Below, in pieces: positions 1-6,118 of a stretch of DNA of 12,199 bases. The stretch comes from Syntrophobacterales bacterium (GTDB lineage Bacteria > Desulfobacterota > Syntrophia > Syntrophales > UBA6807): positions 1 to 12,199 of the forward strand of contig JAGGSD010000077.1 of NCBI GenBank assembly GCA_021159265.1, written 5' to 3'. The stretch's first letter is position 1. Every line of letters begins with the position of its first letter. A model generated the notes under the pieces. The model worked only from the letters and a program-made list of their open reading frames with translations, was not told the DNA's origin and did no database searches. A program made the translations under genes and the position numbers.

Positions 1-152
1 GACCAAACCTAACCTGAATCAGAGCGCGAATTCCAATGACTTGTTTATTTCCAGTTCCTAAAAAAAAAAGAATGCCCCGATCTTAAACAACCTATGTTTT
101 GAGACTATCATTATCAGTTAATACTGTCCAGCAGTTAAGAAATAATTTGTTT

Positions 153-160
153 GATGCAAC
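153..160. repeat. Left target-site duplication of the 161-412 element
   Basis: GATGCAAC directly abuts the left terminal repeat and recurs at 413-420 directly after the right terminal repeat. The match continues three more bases (GTA) on the right because the element itself begins with GTA, so the true duplication is probably 8 bp. An intact duplication indicates a single insertion event that has not decayed much. Confidence 0.75.
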
Positions 161-227
161 GTAACTACTCAGGTAGGCACAGAGACACAAAGAGTAAAAA
201 AAGTAACAACCGACGCCGCCTGTGGTC

Positions 228-281
228 TTCGGTGAACCTTCGGCGTGAAACTTCGGCGTGAGCTCAGCCTTCGGCAAGCTC
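228..281 (+). repeat. CTTCGG(C)GTGA repeat units and hairpin inside the MITE
   Basis: CTTCGGCGTGA occurs at 238-248 and 251-261, with shorter versions at 228-236 (CTTCGGTGA) and 269-275 (CTTCGGC). The last unit forms the loop side of a hairpin in which GAGCT (260-264) pairs with AGCTC (277-281) and GCC pairs with GGC around a TTC loop. The units explain the GC-rich centre of an otherwise AT-rich element. No coding function is apparent. Confidence 0.5.
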
Positions 282-312
282 AGTCGAACCATCGAATCGT
301 TAGGCATATTAT

Positions 313-343
313 TTGACAGAGATTTTTTGCATTTTGTTATAAT
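313..343 (+). promoter_or_regulatory. Promoter-like sequence inside the MITE, directed outward toward the cupin gene
   Basis: A consensus -35 box TTGACA (313-318) and a consensus -10 box TATAAT (338-343) are separated by 19 bp, two more than optimal, in very AT-rich DNA. Transcription would leave the element through its right end, giving a leader of roughly 230 nt before the cupin start. A short hairpin, CAAGGC (356-361) pairing with GCCTTG (368-373), follows at once and would lie in the leader. Perfect hexamers support it; the long spacer and AT-richness lower confidence. Confidence 0.45.
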
Positions 344-412
344 ATATAATAACAGCAAGGCAAATAAGCCTTGTGCCTCTGTGCATTTGAACCTTTGAAC
401 CTGAGTAGTTAC

Positions 413-420
413 GATGCAAC
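413..420. repeat. Right target-site duplication of the 161-412 element
   Basis: Second copy of GATGCAAC, immediately outside the right terminal repeat. The remaining stretch 421-580 before the cupin start holds only a weak TTGACA (508-513) without a well-placed -10 box; I see nothing else in it. Confidence 0.75.
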
Positions 421-580
421 GTATTTAAGCAACCAGCATTCTTCACCCAGGGTCCAGGCAGACAAAACTCACTTCAACAGTTCTACCTGCGAGAAGTTGC
501 TTGATGCTTGACATTGTCTCTTCTATCATTTAAAAGTCAAAGCGATGTTCAAAGAAATTACCAATCACAAATGGGATTGT

Positions 581-916
581 ATGAAAGTATTCAAATTAAA
601 TGAAATCAAAACAAGAGAATTAATTCCGGGCGGTGAAGTCAAATTCGTCCATTCGGATAAGTTGACCTTGTCTTTCTGGACATTCAGGGCGGGCGTCATT
701 CTGCCCAGGCATAATCACCCTCATGAACAGATACTGAATATTATGGAAGGAACCATAGAATTTACAATGGAAGGAAAAACAGAAACGCTGAAATCCCCTT
801 CGGCAGTTGTAATTCCTTCAAATATCAATCACTCGGGCAAAACTCTTACGGACTGTAAAATTATTGACGTGTTTTATCCTAAAAGAGATGATTTTGCTTC
901 ATTAGACAAAGACTGA
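581..916 (+). CDS. Small single-domain cupin protein
   Basis: A 111-residue single cupin barrel. Cupin motif 1 is visible as a Gly followed by His44-x-His46 with Glu49/Gln50 and a closing Gly (HNHPHEQ then MEG); motif 2 supplies His84 (PSNINH). These residues form the usual divalent-metal site. The preceding FVHSDKLTLSFW stretch and the short C-terminal tail resemble small stand-alone cupins found near metabolic enzymes, whose substrates are mostly unknown. I chose the ATG at 581, giving the N-terminus MKVFKLNEI, because family members normally begin there; an in-frame ATG at 545 would add 12 residues and neither has a good ribosome-binding site. It ends 13 nt before the metallo-hydrolase gene on the same strand, so co-transcription is likely. 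The nearest promoter candidate is in the upstream MITE. The specific reaction is not determinable; it could be enzymatic or regulatory. Confidence 0.85.
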   Translation: MKVFKLNEIKTRELIPGGEVKFVHSDKLTLSFWTFRAGVILPRHNHPHEQILNIMEGTIEFTMEGKTETLKSPSAVVIPSNINHSGKTLTDCKIIDVFYPKRDDFASLDKD

Positions 917-929
917 ATGTGGTTAATTT

Positions 930-1823
930 ATGATACTCGAAAAAGCGGGCAAAATCTGTGATGGCCTTTATTCAATAGGACATCCTTCCTTTCCCGCGTT
1001 TCTCATAATGAGCGATCCCCCTGTTCTTTTTGATTCGGGACTAACCATTTCGGGGCCTCGATATCTTAAAGATTTAGAAAAATATCTTGGAAATGTAGAC
1101 AGACTCGCTTACATTTTTCTCACACACTCCCACTACGATCATTGCGGCGCCATTCCATTTTTGAAAAGAAATATAAAAGGGTTGGAAATCGCTGCCAGCG
1201 GCCTTGCCGCAGACATCTTTAGAAAGCCAAAGGCGATAAAATTAATCCAAAGTTTAAGCAGAGACTACGAAAAAAAATTTAAGAAACGAATTAGAAATGA
1301 AAATATTTTCTTCGACTCCATCGATGTTGATATCACAGTTAAAGATGGAGATGAATTTAACCCTGGAGATGGCTGGAACATTCATGTTATCGCAACTCCG
1401 GGACACACGAGAGATTCTGTTTCGTACTATATTCCAAAATTGAAAGCCCTGATTCCTGGTGAGGCCACAGGGGTATATAACAGCAATTTTGACATCCAAT
1501 CTGAATTCTCATCAAGCTACAACGATTATATAAATTCCCTCGAAAAATTGATCACACTGGATGTCGATATACTCTTATTGCCTCATACTCACATCCTCAC
1601 CGGAGTAGATGCAAGGGGGCACATTCAAAGATCACTGGAAAGTGCAAAAGTGTTCAAAAAAAGAATAGATGTCTTTCTGGCTCAGTTCAACGGTAACCAG
1701 AAAGATACGGTGAAAGCAATCTTCAAAGAAGATTACGAGGATACTCAGGCTGTTCGCCAGGACAAGAGATCTTTTCTTATAAATCTGGCGGCAAAAGTAA
1801 AAGCCGTCGCTGAAGGAAAATAA
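930..1823 (+). CDS. MBL-fold metallo-hydrolase
   Basis: A 297-residue metallo-beta-lactamase-fold protein. The hallmark motif THSHYDHCGA is at residues 65-74, giving His66, His68, Asp70 and His71 of the dinuclear metal site. TPGHT at 157-160 supplies the third-motif His159, and PHTH at 218-221 the C-terminal His. The bridging acidic residue that is usually Asp appears as Glu178 in IPGEATG, a variant seen in some subfamilies. An extra helical tail after residue 235 (charged, ending KAVAEGK) is typical of lactonase/glyoxalase-II-like hydrolases with a C-terminal cap. The family hydrolyses thioesters, lactones, phosphodiesters or similar; the substrate cannot be read from the sequence. It starts 13 nt after the cupin stop, with no clear ribosome-binding site, consistent with translation following from the upstream gene. 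No signal peptide is seen, so it should be cytoplasmic. Confidence 0.88.
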   Translation: MILEKAGKICDGLYSIGHPSFPAFLIMSDPPVLFDSGLTISGPRYLKDLEKYLGNVDRLAYIFLTHSHYDHCGAIPFLKRNIKGLEIAASGLAADIFRKPKAIKLIQSLSRDYEKKFKKRIRNENIFFDSIDVDITVKDGDEFNPGDGWNIHVIATPGHTRDSVSYYIPKLKALIPGEATGVYNSNFDIQSEFSSSYNDYINSLEKLITLDVDILLLPHTHILTGVDARGHIQRSLESAKVFKKRIDVFLAQFNGNQKDTVKAIFKEDYEDTQAVRQDKRSFLINLAAKVKAVAEGK

Positions 1824-1827
1824 ATCC

Positions 1828-1856
1828 TTGCTATAAATACAATAATTTCCTATAAG
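1828..1856 (+). promoter_or_regulatory. Candidate sigma-70 promoter for adk
   Basis: TTGCTA (1828-1833, four of six consensus bases) and TATAAG (1851-1856, five of six) are separated by exactly 17 bp in the 63-bp gap after the metallo-hydrolase stop. This would start adk transcription near 1863 with a short leader carrying the ribosome-binding site. Confidence 0.35.
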
Positions 1857-1870
1857 GGTGCCATTCTTTG

Positions 1871-1877
1871 AAAGGAG
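1871..1877 (+). promoter_or_regulatory. Ribosome-binding site of adk
   Basis: AAAGGAG ends 9 nt before the ATG at 1887. It is the strongest Shine-Dalgarno sequence among the plus-strand genes and fixes the adk start. Confidence 0.75.
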
Positions 1878-1886
1878 TTTAATAAC

Positions 1887-2558
1887 ATGAACATTTTGAT
1901 TTTCGGACCAAACGGCAGTGGAAAAGGAACGCAGGGATCTATCATTCAGAAAAAGTTTTCCGTACCCCATATTGAAACCGGCGTGATTTTCAGAGAAAAC
2001 ATCTCCAGGGGAACTGAATTAGGACAGAAAGCAAAAGGTTATATCGATAAAGGTGAACTGGTACCCGATGAAATTACCGTCCCCATGATCCTGAACAGAT
2101 TGAAAGAAGATGACTGCAAAACCGGCTGGCTTTTAGACGGTTTCCCGAGGAATCTTGCACAGGCCGAAGCGCTGTATGACGCTTTACAGAAAGAAAACAT
2201 TAACTTAGACTACGTAATCGAGATCGTTCTTGACAGACAAACCTCAAAGAACCGGATAATGGGAAGAAGACTCTGCATAAATGATAATAACCATCCGAAT
2301 AACATATATATTGATGCAATCAAACCGGATGAAAAGGACGGCAAACTTGTATGCAGGGTCTGCGGTGGAGAATTGAGTGTCAGAGCGGATGATCAGGATG
2401 AAGCTGCCATTGACAAGAGACACAACATTTACTATGACACACAGACAGGGACTACGGCGGGCATAAATTACTTCAAGGAAAGAGTTAAGGTAATTCAAGT
2501 AGATGGACTGCCTGGCGTCAACGAAGTATCTGAAGATCTCCTGAGTAAATTAGCATAG
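1887..2558 (+). CDS. adk: Adenylate kinase, Desulfovibrio/Desulfobacter-type variant
   Basis: A 223-residue adenylate kinase (ATP + AMP to 2 ADP), cytoplasmic, of the long form with an inserted LID. The P-loop is GPNGSGKGTQ (residues 7-16) rather than the common GPPGAGKGTQ. The AMP-binding segment ETGVIFREN has Thr31, Gly32 and Arg36 but Val33 in place of the usual Asp. DGFPRN (84-89) and Gln92 are canonical. The LID starts at GRRLC (126-130) and holds Cys130, then NDNNHPNN instead of a second close Cys, then CRVC (Cys156, Cys159), followed by RADD and the catalytic Arg178. Three cysteines plus possibly His136 could bind a structural metal. From memory, this same LID wording occurs in Desulfovibrio and Desulfobacter adenylate kinases, which supports the lineage guess. 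It sits apart from the ribosomal-protein cluster where adk is often found. A terminator follows 24 nt after the stop. Confidence 0.93.
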   Translation: MNILIFGPNGSGKGTQGSIIQKKFSVPHIETGVIFRENISRGTELGQKAKGYIDKGELVPDEITVPMILNRLKEDDCKTGWLLDGFPRNLAQAEALYDALQKENINLDYVIEIVLDRQTSKNRIMGRRLCINDNNHPNNIYIDAIKPDEKDGKLVCRVCGGELSVRADDQDEAAIDKRHNIYYDTQTGTTAGINYFKERVKVIQVDGLPGVNEVSEDLLSKLA

Positions 2559-2581
2559 GGAAATTTATCCAGAATATGCTT

Positions 2582-2614
2582 AAAAGCCTTCCTGCTGTCC
2601 CGGAAGGCTTTTTT
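2582..2614 (+). terminator. Intrinsic terminator after adk
   Basis: AAAAGCCTTCC (2582-2592) pairs perfectly with GGAAGGCTTTT (2602-2612), with a 9-nt loop (2593-2601); the T-tract runs to 2614. This is a textbook Rho-independent terminator. It ends only 20 nt before the lepA start codon. Confidence 0.88.
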
Positions 2615-2634
2615 ATCAGTAATATTTTCAAGTA

Positions 2635-4431
2635 ATGAAATATATACGTAATTTCAGTATAATAGCACACATAGATCACGGCAAATCCACGTTGGCCGAT
2701 AGAATGATTCAGTACACCGGTGTAGTCGATGAACGTAATTTTAAAAACCAGATCCTGGATGATATGGATATTGAACGCGAGCGGGGAATTACCATAAAAA
2801 GTCAGGCTATTACCCTCCCCTACCAGGCAAAAGATGGTAACGTGTATTTTTTCAATCTCATCGACACACCCGGTCATGTCGATTTTTCCTACGAAGTATC
2901 CCGTTCACTTGCCTCATGTGAAGGGGTCATTCTCCTCATAGACGCCGCACAGGGAGTACAAGCGCAAACGGTGGCGAATCTGTACACGGCCATGGAACAC
3001 GACCTGGAAATTATTCCCGTTATCAATAAAATTGACCTTCCCTCCGCAGATATAGAAGCAGTCATGGAACAAATTGACTCTGAACTGGGACTGGACCCTT
3101 TCAGCAGCCTTACCTGCTCGGCTAAGTCAGGAACCGGGGTAGAAGATATCCTGGAAACAATTGTTCAGAGGATTCCCCCTCCCAAAGGGAATCCGGAAGC
3201 GCCTCTGGCCTCTCTTATTTTTGATGCCAAGTACGACCCTTTTCGCGGAACAATAATCAACTGCCGTATATTTGACGGCACTGTAAAAAGCGGAGATGTT
3301 ATCCGTTTCATGCATAACGAAACAACCTACAAAGTTGAAGAAGTGGGCAGTTTTCTAATTTCACGTCAAAAAAAAGATAATCTTTCCGCAGGTGAAGTCG
3401 GCTACATCATTGCCGGCGTGAAGACAGTTTCCGATGTAAATATCGGCGATACAATTACACTCGACAACAGACCATGTTCTAAACCATTACCCGGTTTCAA
3501 AGAAGCAAAACCGGTCGTATTTGCATCAATCTACCCAATTGCTTCAGATGATTATGAAGAACTTGCCGTTGCTCTGGAGAAATATGAACTTAACGATGCA
3601 TCCTTCACATATCAGAAAGACTCTTCCGCAGCCCTGGGGCAGGGATTCCGTTGCGGTTTTCTTGGTCTTCTACATCTCGACATCGTACAGGAAAGACTGG
3701 AAAGGGAATATGATCTCTCAATTATTCTGTCCGTTCCGAGTGTCAGGTACCGTTTTACATTGAACAGCGGTGAAGTAGCATACATTGATAACCCTTCTTT
3801 CTACCCCGACGTCATGACTATAGCCAAATCGGAAGAACCTTATATACGAGCTACCATGATGTTCCCCGAAAGATATCTGGGATCGGTCATGAAGCTCTGC
3901 AGGGAAAAGAGGGGTGACAAATCGGCGCTCAATTATCCGAGCCCGGGCCGTGTGGAATTGATTTTTGAAATGCCCCTGGCAGAGGTCATCTACGATTTTT
4001 ATGATCGTTTAAAAACTATTACCCAGGGATATGGTTCTTTTGATTACGACATGATCGATTACAGGGAAAGCAGTCTCGTCCTCCTCGATATCCTGGTCAA
4101 TGGCGAGAAGGTGGATGCGCTGGCACAGATAGTACACCGTGATCTGGCCCGTAAACGTGGCCTCCATGCATGTGAAAAGTTAAAAGAGGAGATACCGAGG
4201 CAAATGTTTAAAATAGCCATTCAGGGTGCTATTGGCGGTCAGATCATATCGAGAACCACTATAAGCCCTTTCCGGAAAGATGTTACTGCAAAGTGTTATG
4301 GCGGTGACATAACACGTAAACGAAAACTCCTCGAAAAACAGAGAAAAGGCAAAAAACGAATGAAGATGGTCGGATCGGTAGCCATCCCCCAGAGCGCTTT
4401 CATCGCCATACTGAAATCCGATCAAACATAA
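2635..4431 (+). CDS. lepA: Elongation factor 4 (LepA), ribosome back-translocase GTPase
   Basis: A 598-residue translational GTPase of typical LepA length. G1 is AHIDHGKST (residues 11-19), the effector region ERERGITIKSQAI (48-58) holds the conserved switch I Thr, G3 is DTPGHVDF (77-84), G4 is NKID (131-134), and a Ser-Ala-Lys G5 motif follows. The LepA-specific C-terminal domain is complete, ending in the very conserved lysine-rich RKRKLLEKQRKGKKRMK segment and VAIPQSAFIAIL. The protein acts on ribosomes to remobilise stalled or mistranslocated complexes and aids 30S biogenesis. The start MKYIRNFSIIAHIDHGKST aligns with LepA starts in general, so the ATG at 2635 is secure. It has no Shine-Dalgarno sequence and lies just after a terminator, so either read-through from adk or a near-leaderless start (a TAATAT lies at 2620-2625) is needed. 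No membrane segment is present. Confidence 0.97.
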   Translation: MKYIRNFSIIAHIDHGKSTLADRMIQYTGVVDERNFKNQILDDMDIERERGITIKSQAITLPYQAKDGNVYFFNLIDTPGHVDFSYEVSRSLASCEGVILLIDAAQGVQAQTVANLYTAMEHDLEIIPVINKIDLPSADIEAVMEQIDSELGLDPFSSLTCSAKSGTGVEDILETIVQRIPPPKGNPEAPLASLIFDAKYDPFRGTIINCRIFDGTVKSGDVIRFMHNETTYKVEEVGSFLISRQKKDNLSAGEVGYIIAGVKTVSDVNIGDTITLDNRPCSKPLPGFKEAKPVVFASIYPIASDDYEELAVALEKYELNDASFTYQKDSSAALGQGFRCGFLGLLHLDIVQERLEREYDLSIILSVPSVRYRFTLNSGEVAYIDNPSFYPDVMTIAKSEEPYIRATMMFPERYLGSVMKLCREKRGDKSALNYPSPGRVELIFEMPLAEVIYDFYDRLKTITQGYGSFDYDMIDYRESSLVLLDILVNGEKVDALAQIVHRDLARKRGLHACEKLKEEIPRQMFKIAIQGAIGGQIISRTTISPFRKDVTAKCYGGDITRKRKLLEKQRKGKKRMKMVGSVAIPQSAFIAILKSDQT

Positions 4432-4438
4432 AAAAACA

Positions 4439-4676
4439 GGACAAAGGATCAGGGACAAAGGTTAAAGATTAATGCATTCGTAAAAAGTCTGTCATTCACG
4501 CCCAGGCGGGAATCCATAGAGGAGTAAGCACTTGAAAAGACTGGATTCCCGTTCCCCGATCGGAGTCGAGGTCAAGCTTCACGGGAATGACAAGATTGTG
4601 CATATTCCGACTTTTTACGGTACCGTCAAGGTTAAAGAAATAACATCCTTGAACCTTTTACCTTTATCCTTGTTCC
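4439..4676. repeat. Imperfect inverted-repeat arms flanking the inner palindromic element
   Basis: The arm at 4439-4467 (GGACAAAGGATC then AGGGACAAAGGTTAAAG) matches the reverse complement of 4648-4676 at 22 of 29 positions. The wording (AAGGTTAAAG, AAGGTTCAAG) resembles the subterminal GTTCAAAGG sequences of the elements at 161-412 and 12047 onward. The arms lie outside the 4479-4619 palindrome, which suggests one repeat inserted in another, or the decayed extremities of a larger element. This fills most of the 267-bp gap between lepA and hemW. Confidence 0.5.
4479..4619. mobile_element. Nested-palindrome repeat element (MITE-like) between lepA and hemW
   Basis: Three nested inverted repeats are visible: CGTAAAAAGTC (4479-4489) with GACTTTTTACG (4609-4619), perfect over 11 bp; TGTCATTC (4490-4497) with GAATGACA (4585-4592); and CGGGAATCCA (4507-4516) with TGGATTCCCG (4542-4551). 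The order of the arms makes one long foldable structure of 141 bp. No open reading frame of note lies inside. Elements with this kind of AAAAAGTC end and GTCATTCCCG core are, from memory, dispersed in Desulfobacterota genomes. The terminal arms each contain TA, compatible with a TA-targeting transposase, but no clear target duplication is seen. Confidence 0.65.
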
Positions 4677-4698
4677 TTTTACCTTGAGCCTTGTACTT

Positions 4699-5817
4699 AT
4701 GAATCCCGGACTTTACATACACATTCCCTTCTGTATCTCAAAGTGTAACTACTGTAATTTCTATTCCGTGACCTCCCTTGATCTTATTTCTGATTTTCTT
4801 GAATCACTTTTTACAGAAATGGGGATGTATCGAGGCCAGTTTGAAGTGTTTGACACACTTTATATCGGCGGAGGCACGCCCTCAGCGCTTCGCGTAGAAC
4901 AGATCGAAAAACTTCTGGAAAAGGCTCAAGAAAGTTTTGTTTTTTCACCGAATAGTGAAATCACGATTGAAGTAAATCCCGGAGATGTGAATGCAACTCT
5001 TCTCAAAGCGCTTCTTAAAACCGGGGTTAATCGCATTAATCTGGGCATTCAGTCTTTCGACAATACCATTCTCTCTTTTCTCGGACGAAGACACTCACAC
5101 AAAGAAGCAATTTCAACCTTAGAAATGTCCCGTGACGCCGGCTTTGACAATCTGGGCTTTGATTTGATCTATGGTGTCCCGGGACAGAATATAAATGACT
5201 GGTTACAAACCCTGGATCAGGTATTGATTTTTAATCCGGAGCATCTTTCCTGCTACGAGTTAACCGTTGAACCGGGAACGCCTCTTGCCGCAAGCTACCG
5301 TAAAGGCAATGTAACTCTGCCTGATGAAGAACTTCAGTATGATTTTTTCATAAAAACGTCCGAAAAGCTGGAAGACGCAGGATATATCCATTATGAGGTA
5401 TCAAATTTTGCCAGGGGCATGACTTATGCTTCAGGTCACAATCAGAAATACTGGAATCACACGCCTTATCTTGGTCTCGGGCCTTCCGCACACTCACTTC
5501 TGCATAATAAGCGATGGTGGAACCATAAATCTCTTCGTACATACATCAGTAACATAAAAAGGGGGAAACCTCCCGTTCAAGATGCAGAATATTTAACGAA
5601 GGATCAATTGCGTCTGGAGGCTCTTTACCTGGGGCTGCGCACGAAAAAAGGAATTAATCTTTGTGATTTTAAAAGAAAATATAATTATGACCTGTTAATT
5701 GAAAAAAAAGAAATTATTATGAAACTAATAGATGGAGGGCTTATTGATATTAAAAACGGCTATATATATCCTTCACGAAGAGGTCTTGCCGTGGCCGATA
5801 GTCTGTCGCTGATTTAG
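4699..5817 (+). CDS. hemW: Radical SAM haem chaperone HemW
   Basis: A 372-residue cytoplasmic radical SAM protein of the HemN/HemW family. The 4Fe-4S motif is CISKCNYC (Cys12, Cys16, Cys19) right after YIHIPF, as in HemW. GGGTPS (57-62) is the SAM-binding glycine motif, followed by GIQSF (116-120), YGVPGQ (158-163), YEVSNFA (232-238), HNQKYW (247-252) and LGLGPSAHS (258-266), ending in the C-terminal helical HemN-like domain. Family members are often misnamed coproporphyrinogen III dehydrogenase; HemW instead binds haem and delivers it to proteins such as respiratory enzymes. I chose the ATG at 4699 (MNPGLYIHIPFC); a TTG at 4684 in frame would add five residues encoded by repeat-like DNA. No ribosome-binding site precedes either start: the leader is the CCTTTTACCTT repeat arm. 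lepA-hemW adjacency is known in other bacteria, here separated by repeats. Confidence 0.93.
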   Translation: MNPGLYIHIPFCISKCNYCNFYSVTSLDLISDFLESLFTEMGMYRGQFEVFDTLYIGGGTPSALRVEQIEKLLEKAQESFVFSPNSEITIEVNPGDVNATLLKALLKTGVNRINLGIQSFDNTILSFLGRRHSHKEAISTLEMSRDAGFDNLGFDLIYGVPGQNINDWLQTLDQVLIFNPEHLSCYELTVEPGTPLAASYRKGNVTLPDEELQYDFFIKTSEKLEDAGYIHYEVSNFARGMTYASGHNQKYWNHTPYLGLGPSAHSLLHNKRWWNHKSLRTYISNIKRGKPPVQDAEYLTKDQLRLEALYLGLRTKKGINLCDFKRKYNYDLLIEKKEIIMKLIDGGLIDIKNGYIYPSRRGLAVADSLSLI

Positions 5818-5822
5818 GAATC

Positions 5823-5966
5823 AAAAATAAATAAGTTATACAGATTGCACCGTAATCTTGTTTGGTTTCAAGGCGTGTTAAAGCACACATAACAAGTTAT
5901 GTAAGCTTTAGCACAATACAGAAAACAAGCAAAAGGACAAGCAGGGTGTATGAGTTATTTATTTTT
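5823..5966. repeat. Imperfect 144-bp palindrome between hemW and the tRNA gene
   Basis: The outer arms AAAAATAAATAAGTTATAC (5823-5841) and 5948-5966 are inverted repeats with 17 of 19 matches. At the centre ACATAAC (5887-5893) pairs with GTTATGT (5896-5902), and around it GTGTTAAAGC (5875-5884) pairs with GCTTTAGCAC (5905-5914) with one G-U type pair. The stretches between also share CTTGTTT blocks. The region fills the convergent gap between hemW (plus) and the tRNA (minus). It could be a MITE, or a bidirectional terminator/structured RNA; sequence alone cannot decide. Confidence 0.6.
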
Positions 5967-5986
5967 GCTGACTTAAACTGTATTTT

Positions 5987-6063
5987 TGGTGGCGGTGCAG
6001 GGAATTGAACCCCGGACACTACGGATATGAGCCGTATGCTCTAACCATCTGAGCTACACCGCC
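5987..6063 (-). tRNA. tRNA with anticodon CAT (tRNA-Met, elongator; Ile2 not excluded)
   Basis: A 77-nt tRNA folds perfectly on the minus strand. The acceptor stem is GGCGGTG with CACCGCC, the D arm is GCTC/GAGC, the anticodon stem TACGG/CCGTA encloses the loop CTCATAT (anticodon CAT), there is a 5-nt variable region, and the T arm is CGGGG/CCCTG with loop TTCAATT. The discriminator is A and the 3' CCA is encoded. The G-C first pair rules out initiator tRNA-fMet, which has an unpaired first position. A CAT anticodon can also belong to lysidine-modified tRNA-Ile2; elongator Met is the likelier call. The gene converges with hemW. Confidence 0.93.
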
Positions 6064-6087
6064 AGTTTTATGTTAATAACGGGGGAC

Positions 6088-6116
6088 TTGATACAATATA
6101 TTAAAACGCATGTCAA
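6088..6116 (-). promoter_or_regulatory. Promoter of the tRNA gene
   Basis: On the minus strand a perfect -35 box TTGACA (6116-6111) is followed after exactly 17 bp by TATCAA (6093-6088). The next bases read GTCCCCC (6087-6081), a GC-rich discriminator typical of stable-RNA promoters under stringent control. Transcription would begin near 6081, about 18 nt upstream of the mature tRNA end. The -35 box begins 3 nt after the stop codon of the upstream gene. Confidence 0.6.
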
Positions 6117-6118
6117 GA

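Larger units (their letters stand above)
161..412 (+). mobile_element. Miniature inverted-repeat element (IS66-like MITE), complete copy
   Basis: The element has perfect 14-bp terminal inverted repeats: GTAACTACTCAGGT at 161-174 and its reverse complement at 399-412. An 8-bp direct repeat GATGCAAC flanks it (153-160 and 413-420), as expected for a target-site duplication. A second, subterminal inverted repeat lies inside (177-190 against 371-384, one mismatch). The interior has no credible gene: it holds four CTTCGG-containing units (228-275), a hairpin, and a promoter-like sequence. IS66-family elements are known for ends beginning GTAA and 8-bp duplications, so this is best read as a non-autonomous IS66-type MITE; the family assignment is inferred, the repeat structure is directly visible. 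A second copy of one end lies at 12047-12060. Confidence 0.8.

Noticed and set aside
292..310. Possible integron attC-like core (GTTAGGC)
   Set aside because: A GTTRRRY match alone is expected by chance; there is no paired RYYYAAC site, no cassette layout and no integrase.
92..358. Minus-strand open reading frame of 88 codons
   Set aside because: It lies almost wholly in the MITE, its frame follows the repeat units, it has no ribosome-binding site and no recognisable domain.
508..530. Promoter for the cupin gene with TTGACA at 508-513
   Set aside because: The -35 box is perfect but no acceptable -10 box occurs 16-18 bp downstream; TATCAT is only 10 bp away.
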